Of a stretch of DNA of 64,000 nt, positions 28,275 through 36,725 are shown in pieces. Source of the DNA: Selenomonadales bacterium (GTDB taxonomy: Bacteria; Bacillota; Negativicutes; Sporomusales; UBA7701); contig JARKPR010000047.1 in the NCBI GenBank assembly GCA_029975165.1, positions 164,740-228,739 on the forward strand, read 5' to 3'. The notes under the pieces were generated by a model, which did no database searches, was not told where the DNA came from, and saw only the letters and a list, made by a program, of their open reading frames with translations. Position 1 is the first letter of the stretch; the number at the start of each line of letters is the position of its first letter. Position numbers and translations under genes: made by a program.

Positions 28275-28453
28275 CGATACTCCTGAAGGGGGCGGCACCG
28301 CAAGGTGCCCGGGGCGAGGATGAATTGTAATCTTTCCCTCGGGCTGGCGTCATCCCCCGGATATCCATAATGGATTTCTTTACGTATTCCAGCGTTGAGC
28401 AGACAGGAAGTTGTCGGGTATAGTTCCCGGATCGCTTTGATGGATTGATTCTC

Positions 28454-30247
28454 ATGGCCGAGCAAAAGCCGAAAGTCGTACCCGAACACCGGCTGACCGT
28501 GCCGGAGGTACTCGGCATGCTGGTGAGCGACGGCATGGTCGAACAGGCTGAAGCCGACGCCTTGATTGCCGAGGTCCGCTTGAAAAAATCGGCGGCGCAC
28601 CCGTTGTGCATCGTTGCGGACCAGAAATGGAAATCCCGGCAGGCGCCGTTCCGGCCTCTGACCCTGGAGGATCTCGGGGAATGGTTTGCCAGTCGGGTGG
28701 GGCTTGAGTACTTTCACATCGATCCGCTCAAGGTCGATTTCACTTCGGTGACCGACGTCGTTTCCAGCGCCTACGCCACGCGCTTCGGAATCCTGGCTGT
28801 GCAGGTCAGCGCCAGCGAAATCGTCTTCGCCACCACCGAGCCGTTCCTGCGCGACTGGGAAAGGGAAATCGAGTTCATTTCCAAGAAACGCATCCGGCGA
28901 GTGATCGCCAATCCGCTCGATGTGGCCCGCTATCTGGTCGAGTTTTATAACCTCGCGCGCTCGGTCAAGAAAGCGTCGCAGTTGGGCAACCAGAGCGCGG
29001 GGCTGTCATCGTTCGAGCAACTCGTCGAACTCGGGCGCAGCAACCGCCAGTTCGATGCCAACGACCAGCATATCGTCAATATCGTCGACTGGTTGTGGCA
29101 GTACGCGTTCGACCAGCGCGCCAGCGACATTCACATCGAGCCGCGCCGCGAACTGGGCATCGTGCGCTTCCGCATCGACGGCGTGCTGCATCAGGTGTAC
29201 CAGATCCCGATGAGCGTGATGGCGGCTATGGTCAGCCGTATCAAGATTCTCGGCCGCATGGACCTCGTCGAAAAGCGCCGCCCGCAGGACGGGCGTATCA
29301 AGACGCGCACGGCCGACGGGCTGGAGGCCGAGCTGCGGCTGTCCACGCTGCCGACCGCCTTCGGCGAGAAACTGGTGATGCGCATCTTCGATCCGGAAGT
29401 GTTGGTGCGCAACTTCACCGACCTCGGCTTTTCCGACGAGGACCGCAAGCGCTGGCAGTCCATGTCCGAGAGCCCGAACGGCATCATCCTGGTGACCGGC
29501 CCGACCGGGTCGGGCAAGACCACGACGCTCTATTCGACGTTGAAGCAACTGGCCACGCCGGCGGTCAACGTGTGCACTATCGAAGACCCGATCGAAATGG
29601 TCGAGCCGTCGTTCAATCAGATGCAGGTGCAGACGGTTATCGACCTGACTTTCGCTGAAGGCGTGCGCGCGCTGATGCGGCAGGATCCGGACATCATCAT
29701 GGTCGGCGAAATACGTGACCTGGAAACAGCCGAGATTACGATCCAGGCCGCGTTGACCGGGCACCTCGTGTTGTCCACGCTGCATACCAACGACGCGCCG
29801 GCGGCTGTGACGCGCCTGCTGGATCTCGGACTGCCGTCGTATTTGATCAGCGCCACCGTGCTGGGTGTCATGGCGCAGCGCCTGGTACGCGTGCTTTGTC
29901 CGTCGTGCAAGGAGATTCGGCCGGCGACTCCGGAAGATAACGCGATGTGGGACCGCCTCGTGGCGCCGTGGAAGGCCAATCGACCGAGCCAATTCCACCA
30001 CCCGGTTGGCTGCCTCGACTGCCGCATGACCGGCTATCGCGGGCGTATCGGCCTCTACGAAATCCTGATGCTGTCGCCGGACATGAAACAACTGATCAGC
30101 GACAACGCCGAGATCGCGAAGATACGCGATCTGGCCTACAGGGAAGGCATGAAGCCGCTGCGTATTTCCGGTGCCATGAAAGTGGCGTCCGGCCAGACGA
30201 CGCTGGCCGAAGTCTTCAAGGTCGCGCCGCCGTCCGAGCGATCCTGA
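28454..30247 (+). CDS. Orphan GspE/PilB-type secretion ATPase
   Basis: The protein has 597 residues: an N-terminal MshEN-like domain (about 10-160) and a hexameric ATPase. Walker A GPTGSGKTT is at about 349, with Asp/His-box residues around ASDIHIEPRRE and TLHTNDA. A tetracysteine zinc site CPSC...CLDC is at about 488-530. Such ATPases power type II secretion or type IV pilus assembly. No pseudopilin, platform or secretin genes are adjacent, so its machine is encoded elsewhere. The start is ATG 28454; a TTG three codons earlier is possible. Confidence 0.9.
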   Translation: MAEQKPKVVPEHRLTVPEVLGMLVSDGMVEQAEADALIAEVRLKKSAAHPLCIVADQKWKSRQAPFRPLTLEDLGEWFASRVGLEYFHIDPLKVDFTSVTDVVSSAYATRFGILAVQVSASEIVFATTEPFLRDWEREIEFISKKRIRRVIANPLDVARYLVEFYNLARSVKKASQLGNQSAGLSSFEQLVELGRSNRQFDANDQHIVNIVDWLWQYAFDQRASDIHIEPRRELGIVRFRIDGVLHQVYQIPMSVMAAMVSRIKILGRMDLVEKRRPQDGRIKTRTADGLEAELRLSTLPTAFGEKLVMRIFDPEVLVRNFTDLGFSDEDRKRWQSMSESPNGIILVTGPTGSGKTTTLYSTLKQLATPAVNVCTIEDPIEMVEPSFNQMQVQTVIDLTFAEGVRALMRQDPDIIMVGEIRDLETAEITIQAALTGHLVLSTLHTNDAPAAVTRLLDLGLPSYLISATVLGVMAQRLVRVLCPSCKEIRPATPEDNAMWDRLVAPWKANRPSQFHHPVGCLDCRMTGYRGRIGLYEILMLSPDMKQLISDNAEIAKIRDLAYREGMKPLRISGAMKVASGQTTLAEVFKVAPPSERS

Positions 30248-30259
30248 CGCCGAGCGGGG

Positions 30260-31396
30260 TCAGGACGCCGGTAACCGGATGTCCGTCGTTTCCCGGCAGA
30301 CCCAGCGCGGAAATTCGCGCGACACATCCATGCATCCGCCGTCCCGGTAAACGCCGCGCGAATCCCGGGGGCGGGTCATCAATGCGAGGATGCGTGCCGT
30401 TTCCTCGTCGTCCTGCAATGTGGCGGCAACGCGGTCGTCCACTGCGTCTTCATCCATGCGCATTTCTCCGGAGTCATCCGTGTAGGCGCCATGACGCCAG
30501 TGGTAAATCTCGAGACATTTCTGTTTCAGGGTATAGGGCCGGTCCATTTTCCAGAAATTGCAGAACAGGCCTTCTCCCAGATAGAACACCCATGAGCCTT
30601 CATAGCCCGTGGCGTCTGCCGAACGCTCGTCCGGGTTGCGAAACCACAGGCGGTCGCCGGGTACGAAATAGCGCAGCGGCAGCGGCCGATCGAGCGAGCC
30701 GAATTCGCGCAGGAAGACGCTGTGGAATTCGTTGGACATGATCGCACGCCGTTGCCAAAGCGATTCCAGACGTTCCAGCAGATGCGGATTGCGTTGCCGC
30801 AGTCCCGTGGCAATCGCCAGCAGGAGGATGTATTCGGTAGCGCGATAGCACGAGAAGGAATAGCGCGTTCCGGAAACGTCCGGTTGGGTCGCTTTCAACA
30901 AGGCATCGATCAATGACTTTCCCGGGCGCAGGCAGAAACCGCTCCCTTGGTGATACTCGAAATACTCTTCCGGCCTTTCGGCCTGCTCGGTATCGAACGC
31001 GACGCTTGTTCGACGCGCGGCATCGACGATGCATGAGCGCAGCGCAATGGCGGATTCCAGTTCCTCGAAATTGGGAAACGGAGTTGCGATCGGGCTGGCG
31101 AGCATCGCCAGCAGGATTTCCTTCTTCAGGTCACGCCCCGAATTTCTGGAATCGAGATGCATCTTCGCCGAAATATCCAGCGTGTCCCAGTCAGGCGCCA
31201 GATCACGGGCAAGGTCGTCATCGAGACGGAGGCGCAGAAAAGCGCGGCCGCCGACGTTTTCGCATGATGTGCGCGTGTTCGATGTCAGATACTGGTCATC
31301 GATGAAATCCCTGACTTGCCTTTCCATTCCCTTCGAATAGTCCCAGAAGAGAATGCCCCCCGTGCCATTGTATGGCTTTGCCCTGTTGCCTTTCAT
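30260..31396 (-). CDS. Tgl-like protein-glutamine gamma-glutamyltransferase
   Basis: The protein has 378 residues without signal peptide or TM. Residues about 118-300 can be aligned from memory with Bacillus subtilis spore-coat transglutaminase Tgl: ALRSCIVDAA then F, a YFEYHQGSGFCLRPG strand pair, YSFSCYRATEY around the likely nucleophile Cys 183, then YFVPGDRLWFRNPD and GSWVFYLGEGLF. The Bacillus enzyme forms isopeptide crosslinks. The residue before Cys is Ser, not the Glu of Bacillus Tgl, and the second catalytic Glu also appears replaced, so activity is uncertain. The N-terminal 110 residues are extra. It overlaps no neighbour and is convergent with the GspE gene. Confidence 0.6.
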   Translation of the reverse strand: MKGNRAKPYNGTGGILFWDYSKGMERQVRDFIDDQYLTSNTRTSCENVGGRAFLRLRLDDDLARDLAPDWDTLDISAKMHLDSRNSGRDLKKEILLAMLASPIATPFPNFEELESAIALRSCIVDAARRTSVAFDTEQAERPEEYFEYHQGSGFCLRPGKSLIDALLKATQPDVSGTRYSFSCYRATEYILLLAIATGLRQRNPHLLERLESLWQRRAIMSNEFHSVFLREFGSLDRPLPLRYFVPGDRLWFRNPDERSADATGYEGSWVFYLGEGLFCNFWKMDRPYTLKQKCLEIYHWRHGAYTDDSGEMRMDEDAVDDRVAATLQDDEETARILALMTRPRDSRGVYRDGGCMDVSREFPRWVCRETTDIRLPAS

Positions 31397-31567
31397 ACGC
31401 CCCCTGACACCAATGAGACAACTTTGAGTGATGCGCTTCGGACCTCATTCCGGATCCTGTTTTGTCGGCATCGTGAAAAAGTGTCGGGGTTTTGTCAAGC
31501 AACTTGTCCGAGCGGATGGCCGTGCGAGCGTGCTGCCAGCGACTTGATGCCGCCTGCGACCACGGGC

Positions 31568-31924
31568 TCAATCCTGCAGATCGTTATACTTTCGGCTCGA
31601 ACCGCGACACTTGTCGGCGGGGTATTTCAGAGCGTTTTTTTCGAGCTTCGATTCGGCAGCGTGGAGCAGGTCGAAGCTGGTTTTCTCGGCGATCAGCAGC
31701 AGGTACAGCAGGATGTCGGCACATTCGTCCCTGAGTGCTTCCATCCTTTTTTCATCTCCGCAAATCGACGCGATTTCTGCGTCGGTCTTCCATTGCGTGA
31801 GTTCGAGCAACTCTGATGCTTCGAGGTTCAGGGATACGATCAGGTTGCGCAGGGTGTGAAATTGCGACCAGTCGCGTTCGTCGCGGAACTCCACCAGCGC
31901 CTGCGTCAATGCCTGAAGATCCAT
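31568..31924 (-). CDS. MazG-like nucleotide pyrophosphohydrolase
   Basis: The protein has 118 residues. It carries the all-alpha NTP pyrophosphatase motif: EASELLELTQW (ExxE) and ECADILLYLLLIAEKTSFDL (ExxD), which coordinate Mg2+. Length and order match the RS21-C6/dCTPase-like MazG group that removes non-canonical dNTPs. Start ATG 31924; the longer upstream frame overlaps the aldolase gene in another frame and is not coding. It follows the CitE-like gene by 8 bp and is probably co-transcribed with it. Confidence 0.88.
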   Translation of the reverse strand: MDLQALTQALVEFRDERDWSQFHTLRNLIVSLNLEASELLELTQWKTDAEIASICGDEKRMEALRDECADILLYLLLIAEKTSFDLLHAAESKLEKNALKYPADKCRGSSRKYNDLQD

Positions 31925-31932
31925 TGGCGTGA

Positions 31933-32916
31933 CTACGCGAAGAAGCGCTGCAACGCTTCCTTCGGCAACGTCATGCCCGTGGCGTGGGCGCGCGCCAGGA
32001 GTTCCCAGTAATAGCGATACGACGCCCGGTCGTGCAGCAATCCTTCGTGGGCGATCGGTGCCCAGTCCTTGTCCTGTGCGGCAGTGACGATGGCGATTGC
32101 CGTTTCGACTTCGGAGAAGTCCGGGCGCATGGCCTCGACGATCGGGACGATCTGGTTGGGATGAATGCTCCACATGCGCAGGTAGCCGAACTCATTGCGC
32201 GCGCGCAGCGCGTCGTTGCGGATGACGGCGAGATCCTTCAGCTCGGTGGTGACGTTGTGCGTCGGAACAACGCCGTTGCCCAGCGCAGCCGTGGAAATCT
32301 CGCATTTGGCACGGGTGACCAGCGGATGCTCGAACTGGCCGGGGCTGCGCATCGCCGCGCCGGGGATTGCGCCATGATGCCCGGAGACAAAATCCATCAA
32401 ACCGAAGTCGAGCGACTCGACCCCCGGCGTTGCAGCGATATCCCATACCTCGTGCAATGCGCCAAGGGTTTCGATCAGGACATGGACCGGTATCTCGCGT
32501 TTGAGTCCGATCCGGCTTTCGACACCGCGCAGGTAAGCCACCTGCGCACGCACGTCCTCGACACCGCGCGGCTTGGGCAAAGTGATGAACGGCAGGCGCG
32601 CCCCGGCAATGCCGACGATGATCTCGATGTCCTGCTGCCAGTGTGGGTGCGTGAAATCATGGACGCGGGCGGCGATCCGGCCGTGCCGATTGTCGGCGCT
32701 CATGATGATGCCGGCGGCCATCTCCGCGTGCTCGCGCTCGGCACCGGCATGGGCACCATCCTCGCAATCGCAGGTGATGTCGAAGATCGGGCCCAGTTCG
32801 TTCTGCAGCTGTAGCGCCTTCTTCATCAATTTCTCCGATCCGGCGTAATGGTCGACGGCGGGCATGATCGGGAATGGCTTTTCGCCGGGGAAAAGAACGT
32901 CGCTGGGATGTCGCAT
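31933..32916 (-). CDS. HpcH/HpaI-family CoA-ester lyase (CitE/malyl-CoA lyase-like)
   Basis: The protein has 327 residues. It has the CitE-like TIM barrel with DITCDCEDGA (Mg-binding), RVHD, VLIETLGAL and LDFGLMDFVSGHHGAIPGAAMRSPGQFEHPLV. Family members cleave malyl-CoA, methylmalyl-CoA or citryl-CoA, or act as thioesterases. The position downstream of mdh is usual in betaproteobacteria. I chose ATG 32916 since relatives begin MRHPSDVLFPGEKPFP; the frame runs to ATG 32970. A terminator separates it from mdh. Confidence 0.88.
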   Translation of the reverse strand: MRHPSDVLFPGEKPFPIMPAVDHYAGSEKLMKKALQLQNELGPIFDITCDCEDGAHAGAEREHAEMAAGIIMSADNRHGRIAARVHDFTHPHWQQDIEIIVGIAGARLPFITLPKPRGVEDVRAQVAYLRGVESRIGLKREIPVHVLIETLGALHEVWDIAATPGVESLDFGLMDFVSGHHGAIPGAAMRSPGQFEHPLVTRAKCEISTAALGNGVVPTHNVTTELKDLAVIRNDALRARNEFGYLRMWSIHPNQIVPIVEAMRPDFSEVETAIAIVTAAQDKDWAPIAHEGLLHDRASYRYYWELLARAHATGMTLPKEALQRFFA

Positions 32917-32982
32917 GACAGGATTCCAGGAAAGAAGATGGGAAAAGGGATATTTTACCGTGAGCCCCATTCCCCATGGACG

Positions 32983-33010
32983 AAAAAAAGCCGCAGACCC
33001 GCTGCGGCTT
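32983..33010 (-). terminator. Terminator of mdh
   Basis: A 9-bp stem (32988-32996 with 33002-33010) lies just after the mdh stop, with A7 on the plus strand giving a T-tract on the minus strand. Confidence 0.88.
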
Positions 33011-33033
33011 TCCGTTGTCGAAGGACAGTTTGC

Positions 33034-34020
33034 TTAGAGCATGTCCTTGACCGCATCGGCTTCGTCGGTCAGTTCCTTGAGCGTCTTGTTGATCTTTTCC
33101 TGCGAATAGGCGTCGATCTCGATGCCCTGAACGATCTTGTACGAACCGTTCTTGCACTCGCACGGGAAACCGAAAACGATGCCCTTCGGGATGCCGTAGG
33201 AGCCGTCGCTCGGAACGCCCATGGTGACCCAGTCGTCGCAACCGTTGACCCAGTCGCGGACGTGGCCGATGGCGGCATTGGCGGCCGATGCGGCGGAGGA
33301 GGCGCCGCGTGCTTCGATGATGGCAGCGCCGCGCTTGCCGACGGTCGGCAGGAAGACGTCGTTGTTCCACACCGGATCGTTGATCAGCGCCGGAACGCTA
33401 TCGCCATTCGACGTGCAGTTGCGGTAATCGGCGTACATCGTCGGGGAATGGTTGCCCCACACGACCAGCTTTTTGAGGCTTTCGACCGGACGGCTGCTCT
33501 TCGTGGCCAGTTGGGTAGCAGCGCGGTTGTAGTCGAGGCGCAGCATGGCGTGGTAGTTGGCCGGGTTGGTGCGGCCGACTTTCTTCGCGGCGGCAGCGGC
33601 AATGTAGGCGTTGGTGTTGCACGGGTTACCGACGACGAGAACCTTCACGTCCTCCTTGGCGTTTTCGGCGATGGCCTTGCCCTGGACCGTGAAGATGGCG
33701 CCGTTGGCGGCCAGCAGGTCGGAGCGCTCCATGCCGGGGCCGCGCGGGCGGGCGCCGACGAGCAGGCAGATGTCGGCATCCTTGAATGCCGCGGCCGGAT
33801 CATCCGTGGCAAAAACGCCTTTCAGGAGCGGGAACGCGCAATCGTCGAGTTCCATGATGACGCCCTGGCAGGCTTTCTGGGCTTGCGGCAGATCGAGCAG
33901 TTGAAGAATGACGGGTTGGTCCTTGCCGAGCATTTCACCGGAGGCGATGCGGAAAAGAAGGCTGTAACCGATCTGGCCGGCGGCACCAGTGACTGCAACG
34001 CGGACGGGGGCTTTTGACAT
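33034..34020 (-). CDS. mdh: Malate dehydrogenase
   Basis: The protein has 328 residues, the length of the proteobacterial NAD malate dehydrogenase of the cytosolic-like type. It shows [19 protein letters not shown] (NAD fold), [20 protein letters not shown] (substrate loop, Arg), GNPCNTNA and the catalytic His in [11 protein letters not shown]. It oxidises malate to oxaloacetate in the TCA cycle. It is divergent from gntR, and the 219-bp gap holds promoters for both. Confidence 0.96.
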   Translation of the reverse strand: MSKAPVRVAVTGAAGQIGYSLLFRIASGEMLGKDQPVILQLLDLPQAQKACQGVIMELDDCAFPLLKGVFATDDPAAAFKDADICLLVGARPRGPGMERSDLLAANGAIFTVQGKAIAENAKEDVKVLVVGNPCNTNAYIAAAAAKKVGRTNPANYHAMLRLDYNRAATQLATKSSRPVESLKKLVVWGNHSPTMYADYRNCTSNGDSVPALINDPVWNNDVFLPTVGKRGAAIIEARGASSAASAANAAIGHVRDWVNGCDDWVTMGVPSDGSYGIPKGIVFGFPCECKNGSYKIVQGIEIDAYSQEKINKTLKELTDEADAVKDML

Positions 34021-34158
34021 GATGATGCGACTCCTATGGATAACAAAAAATCAAAGATGACGGTCAGGGACAGATGGCTGCTGTCGAAAACCGGGGGATC
34101 CAAGGCGGGTAAAAAACTGCCCGCGATCATAAGTGCGAAGCTTGGCTGGTGTCAAATG

Positions 34159-34199
34159 TTGATTAATAGACTTGTATCATATATAAGACATAAGACATA
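34159..34199 (+). promoter_or_regulatory. Promoter and repeat region upstream of gntR
   Basis: TTGATT (34159-34164), a 17-bp spacer and TATAAG (34182-34187) form a good sigma-70 promoter. The -10 overlaps a near-palindrome CTTGTAT/ATATAAG and a tandem ATAAGAC ATAAGAC, both plausible sites for the GntR protein itself. Confidence 0.6.
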
Positions 34200-34239
34200 G
34201 GTTGGACGGTGTTTCTGAATCGTGCTACACATTAAAATT

Positions 34240-34980
34240 ATGAGCCCTTCGACAACTACTCCTGCGCTTGCGTTCCGGCCGCTGTACAAACAGGTGGTCG
34301 GTCTGATCACGCGAAGCTTGGAGATCGGGGAATGGAAACCCGGTGTCGCCCTGCCGAGCGAAGCCGAATTGGCAGTGCGTTACGGGGTCAGCCAAGGAAC
34401 AGTGCGCAAGGCCATCGACGAATTGGTCAGCGCGAACCTGCTGATCCGACGCCAGGGAAAGGGCACATTTGTCGCCACTCACAGCGATCCCGACTCGTTT
34501 GCCCGTTTCCTGTGTCTGGCGCCGAACGACGGGGAACCCAGGCCGGTCAGCAATGTTCCACTGGCGTGCTGGCGGGCCAAGGCCGGGGCCGACGTGGCGC
34601 GCCATCTTGGGCTCGAACCCGGAGCGCTGGTCATCATCGTGCGCCGCTTGCTGCGCATTGGCGAGGATCCGGCGGCTTTCGACGAGATCTATTTGCCTGG
34701 CGGGCTGTTTTCGGAACTGACCATGGATGTGCTGAACTCGGCCGAGTCGTCGCTCTATAGCCTGTTCGAGAGTCGCTTCGGGGTGCGTGCCATCCGTGCC
34801 AACGAGAGGCTGCGCGCCGTCTCGGCGGACAAGGTGAGTGCCGAGGCGTTGCAGGTCGCAGAAGGGGCACCCTTGTTGCTGGCGGAGCGGGTCACCTTTA
34901 CCTACGGCGACAAACCTGTGGAGTGGAGGCGAGGTTTCTATTCGACAAGAAACTGCCACTATCACAATGAATTGGGATGA
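34240..34980 (+). CDS. GntR-family (HutC/FadR-like) transcriptional regulator
   Basis: The protein has 246 residues: an N-terminal winged helix (about 15-78: LYKQVVGLITRSLEIGEWKPGVALPSEAELAVRYGVSQGTVRKAIDEL) and a UTRA ligand domain (about 85-240) ending EWRRGFYSTRNCHYHNELG. In related betaproteobacteria this gene lies directly before sdhCDAB; here the next gene is sdhE. ATG 34240 is preferred, though a GTG at 34222 adds six residues; neither has a clear ribosome binding site. Confidence 0.9.
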   Translation: MSPSTTTPALAFRPLYKQVVGLITRSLEIGEWKPGVALPSEAELAVRYGVSQGTVRKAIDELVSANLLIRRQGKGTFVATHSDPDSFARFLCLAPNDGEPRPVSNVPLACWRAKAGADVARHLGLEPGALVIIVRRLLRIGEDPAAFDEIYLPGGLFSELTMDVLNSAESSLYSLFESRFGVRAIRANERLRAVSADKVSAEALQVAEGAPLLLAERVTFTYGDKPVEWRRGFYSTRNCHYHNELG

Positions 34981-35022
34981 AGGCAATGTGCCATTTGACG
35001 ATTGGACAACGGAGGAAACGTC

Positions 35023-35277
35023 ATGCTGAGCGAAGTTGAACTGAAACGCCTGCGCTGGATTTGCACGCATCGGGCCCAGTTGGAAATGGATGTCTTGTTG
35101 GGGAACTTTCTTGACAAGCACTTTTCGAACCTGAGCCCCGAGCAGGCGACCGCTTTCGCGGAACTGGCCGAACTGCAAGACATCGAACTCTGGCCCTTGG
35201 TTACCGGAAAACGTGAGTGCAAGAACCCTGTGCAGGCACAAGTAATAAGCATGCTTCGTAAAGTGAGACCCGAGTGA
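35023..35277 (+). CDS. sdhE: SdhE-type FAD assembly factor with altered RGxxE motif
   Basis: The protein has 84 residues, the normal SdhE size, with the five-helix pattern ([11 protein letters not shown]...[15 protein letters not shown]...[19 protein letters not shown]). SdhE attaches FAD to SdhA or FrdA. The conserved RGxxE motif reads R17-A-Q-L-E21, so the key glycine is alanine. The start is ATG 35023 with GGAGG at 35011-35015. It sits 42 bp after gntR, where sdhCDAB would be expected, and 52 bp before gltA. Confidence 0.88.
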   Translation: MLSEVELKRLRWICTHRAQLEMDVLLGNFLDKHFSNLSPEQATAFAELAELQDIELWPLVTGKRECKNPVQAQVISMLRKVRPE

Positions 35278-35329
35278 TCCGCTGCATCTGACCGTTGAAT
35301 CGACAAACAACCTGACTGGGAGAGACCCG

Positions 35330-36625
35330 ATGGCATCCGAACGCAAAGCAACCCTGATTATCGAAGGCCGTGAGCCGGTTGAGTTTCCGATCATGTCCCC
35401 GGTGCATGGCAATGACTGTATCGACATCCGAACGCTGGGCGCCAAAACCGGATTGTTCACGTATGACTCCGGTTTCTTGTCCACCGCCGCCTGCGAGTCG
35501 ACAATCACTTTCATCGACGGCGACAAGGGGGAGCTTCTCTATCGCGGTTATCCGATCGAGCAACTGGCGGAAAAATGTGAATTCCTCGACGTGGCTTATT
35601 TGCTCAAGCACGGCGAGTTGCCCAATGTCGAGCAGAAGAAGACCTTCGTGAATATCATCAAGACGCATACGATGATTCACGAACAGATGGCGCGCTTCTA
35701 CCAAGGCTTCCGCCGTGACGCGCACCCGATGGCCGTCATGGTCGGAGTGGTCGGCGCACTGTCCGCGTTCTACCACGAGGCCGAGAACTTCGCCGACCAG
35801 ACGCAACGCAACATCAGCTTCAACCGCATCGTCGCCAAGTTGCCGACGATCGTCGCCATGGCCTACAAGTACTCGATGGGCGAACCCTTCATGTACCCGC
35901 GCAACGACCTGTCGTACACGGCGAACTTCATGCACATGATGTTCGGGACGCCATGCGAGAAATACGAACCGAATCCGGTCCTCGTGCATGCCCTTGACAC
36001 GATATTTACTTTGCATGCCGATCACGAGCAGAACGCCTCGACCTCGACGGTGAGGCTGGCCGGCTCTTCCGGCGCCAATCCGTATGCCTGCATCTCGGCC
36101 GGTATCGGCTGCCTGTGGGGGCCTGCGCACGGCGGTGCCAACGAAGCGTGCCTGAAGATGCTCGAACAAATTGGCGATGTGTCGCACGTGCCCGAGTACA
36201 TCAAGCGTGCCAAGGACAAGAACGATTCGTTCAAGTTGATGGGGTTCGGCCATCGCGTGTACAAGAACTTCGACCCGCGCGCCAAGCTGATGCGCAAGAT
36301 CTGCGCCAACGTTCTGCAGGAGCTGGGGCTGGAAAACGATCGCCTGTTCAAGCTGGCTCTGGAGCTCGAGCGGATCGCGCTGGAAGACGATTACTTCGTC
36401 GAGAAGAAGCTTTATCCGAACGTCGACTTCTATTCCGGCATCGTGCAGAAGGCCATCGGAATCCCGACCTCGATGTTTACCTGCATCTTCGCGCTGGCTC
36501 GCACTGTCGGCTGGATGGCCCAGTGGGAAGAGATGATTTCCGACCCCGAACTCAAGATCGGACGTCCGCGCCAGCTCTATGTTGGGGCACCGCGACGCGA
36601 TGTTCCACCGGTAGATCAGCGCTGA
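35330..36625 (+). CDS. gltA: Citrate synthase
   Basis: The protein has 431 residues, the type II hexameric enzyme of Gram-negatives. Landmarks are the N-terminal [17 protein letters not shown], the catalytic His in [42 protein letters not shown] and Asp in the VDFYSGIVQ segment. It condenses oxaloacetate and acetyl-CoA. GGGAGA precedes the ATG. It is probably co-transcribed with gntR and sdhE, and ends at a strong terminator before sucA. Confidence 0.97.
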   Translation: MASERKATLIIEGREPVEFPIMSPVHGNDCIDIRTLGAKTGLFTYDSGFLSTAACESTITFIDGDKGELLYRGYPIEQLAEKCEFLDVAYLLKHGELPNVEQKKTFVNIIKTHTMIHEQMARFYQGFRRDAHPMAVMVGVVGALSAFYHEAENFADQTQRNISFNRIVAKLPTIVAMAYKYSMGEPFMYPRNDLSYTANFMHMMFGTPCEKYEPNPVLVHALDTIFTLHADHEQNASTSTVRLAGSSGANPYACISAGIGCLWGPAHGGANEACLKMLEQIGDVSHVPEYIKRAKDKNDSFKLMGFGHRVYKNFDPRAKLMRKICANVLQELGLENDRLFKLALELERIALEDDYFVEKKLYPNVDFYSGIVQKAIGIPTSMFTCIFALARTVGWMAQWEEMISDPELKIGRPRQLYVGAPRRDVPPVDQR

Positions 36626-36637
36626 AATCTCAGCGAC

Positions 36638-36668
36638 AGGCGACGGCCAAGGCCGTCGCCTTTGTTTT
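36638..36668 (+). terminator. Terminator of gltA
   Basis: An 11-bp stem (36638-36648 with 36651-36661) is followed by TTGTTTTTT. It separates the gltA transcript from sucABlpd. Confidence 0.9.
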
Positions 36669-36725
36669 TTGGACTGGCCGGAGCTCTACCGGCCCTACAT
36701 CTTCCTTCCCTGAACAGTCAAAGCC

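Noticed and set aside
34981..35022. Possible remnant of sdh genes between gntR and sdhE
   Set aside because: The 42 bp show no match to the start of sdhC or the end of sdhB; only the sdhE ribosome binding site is recognisable.
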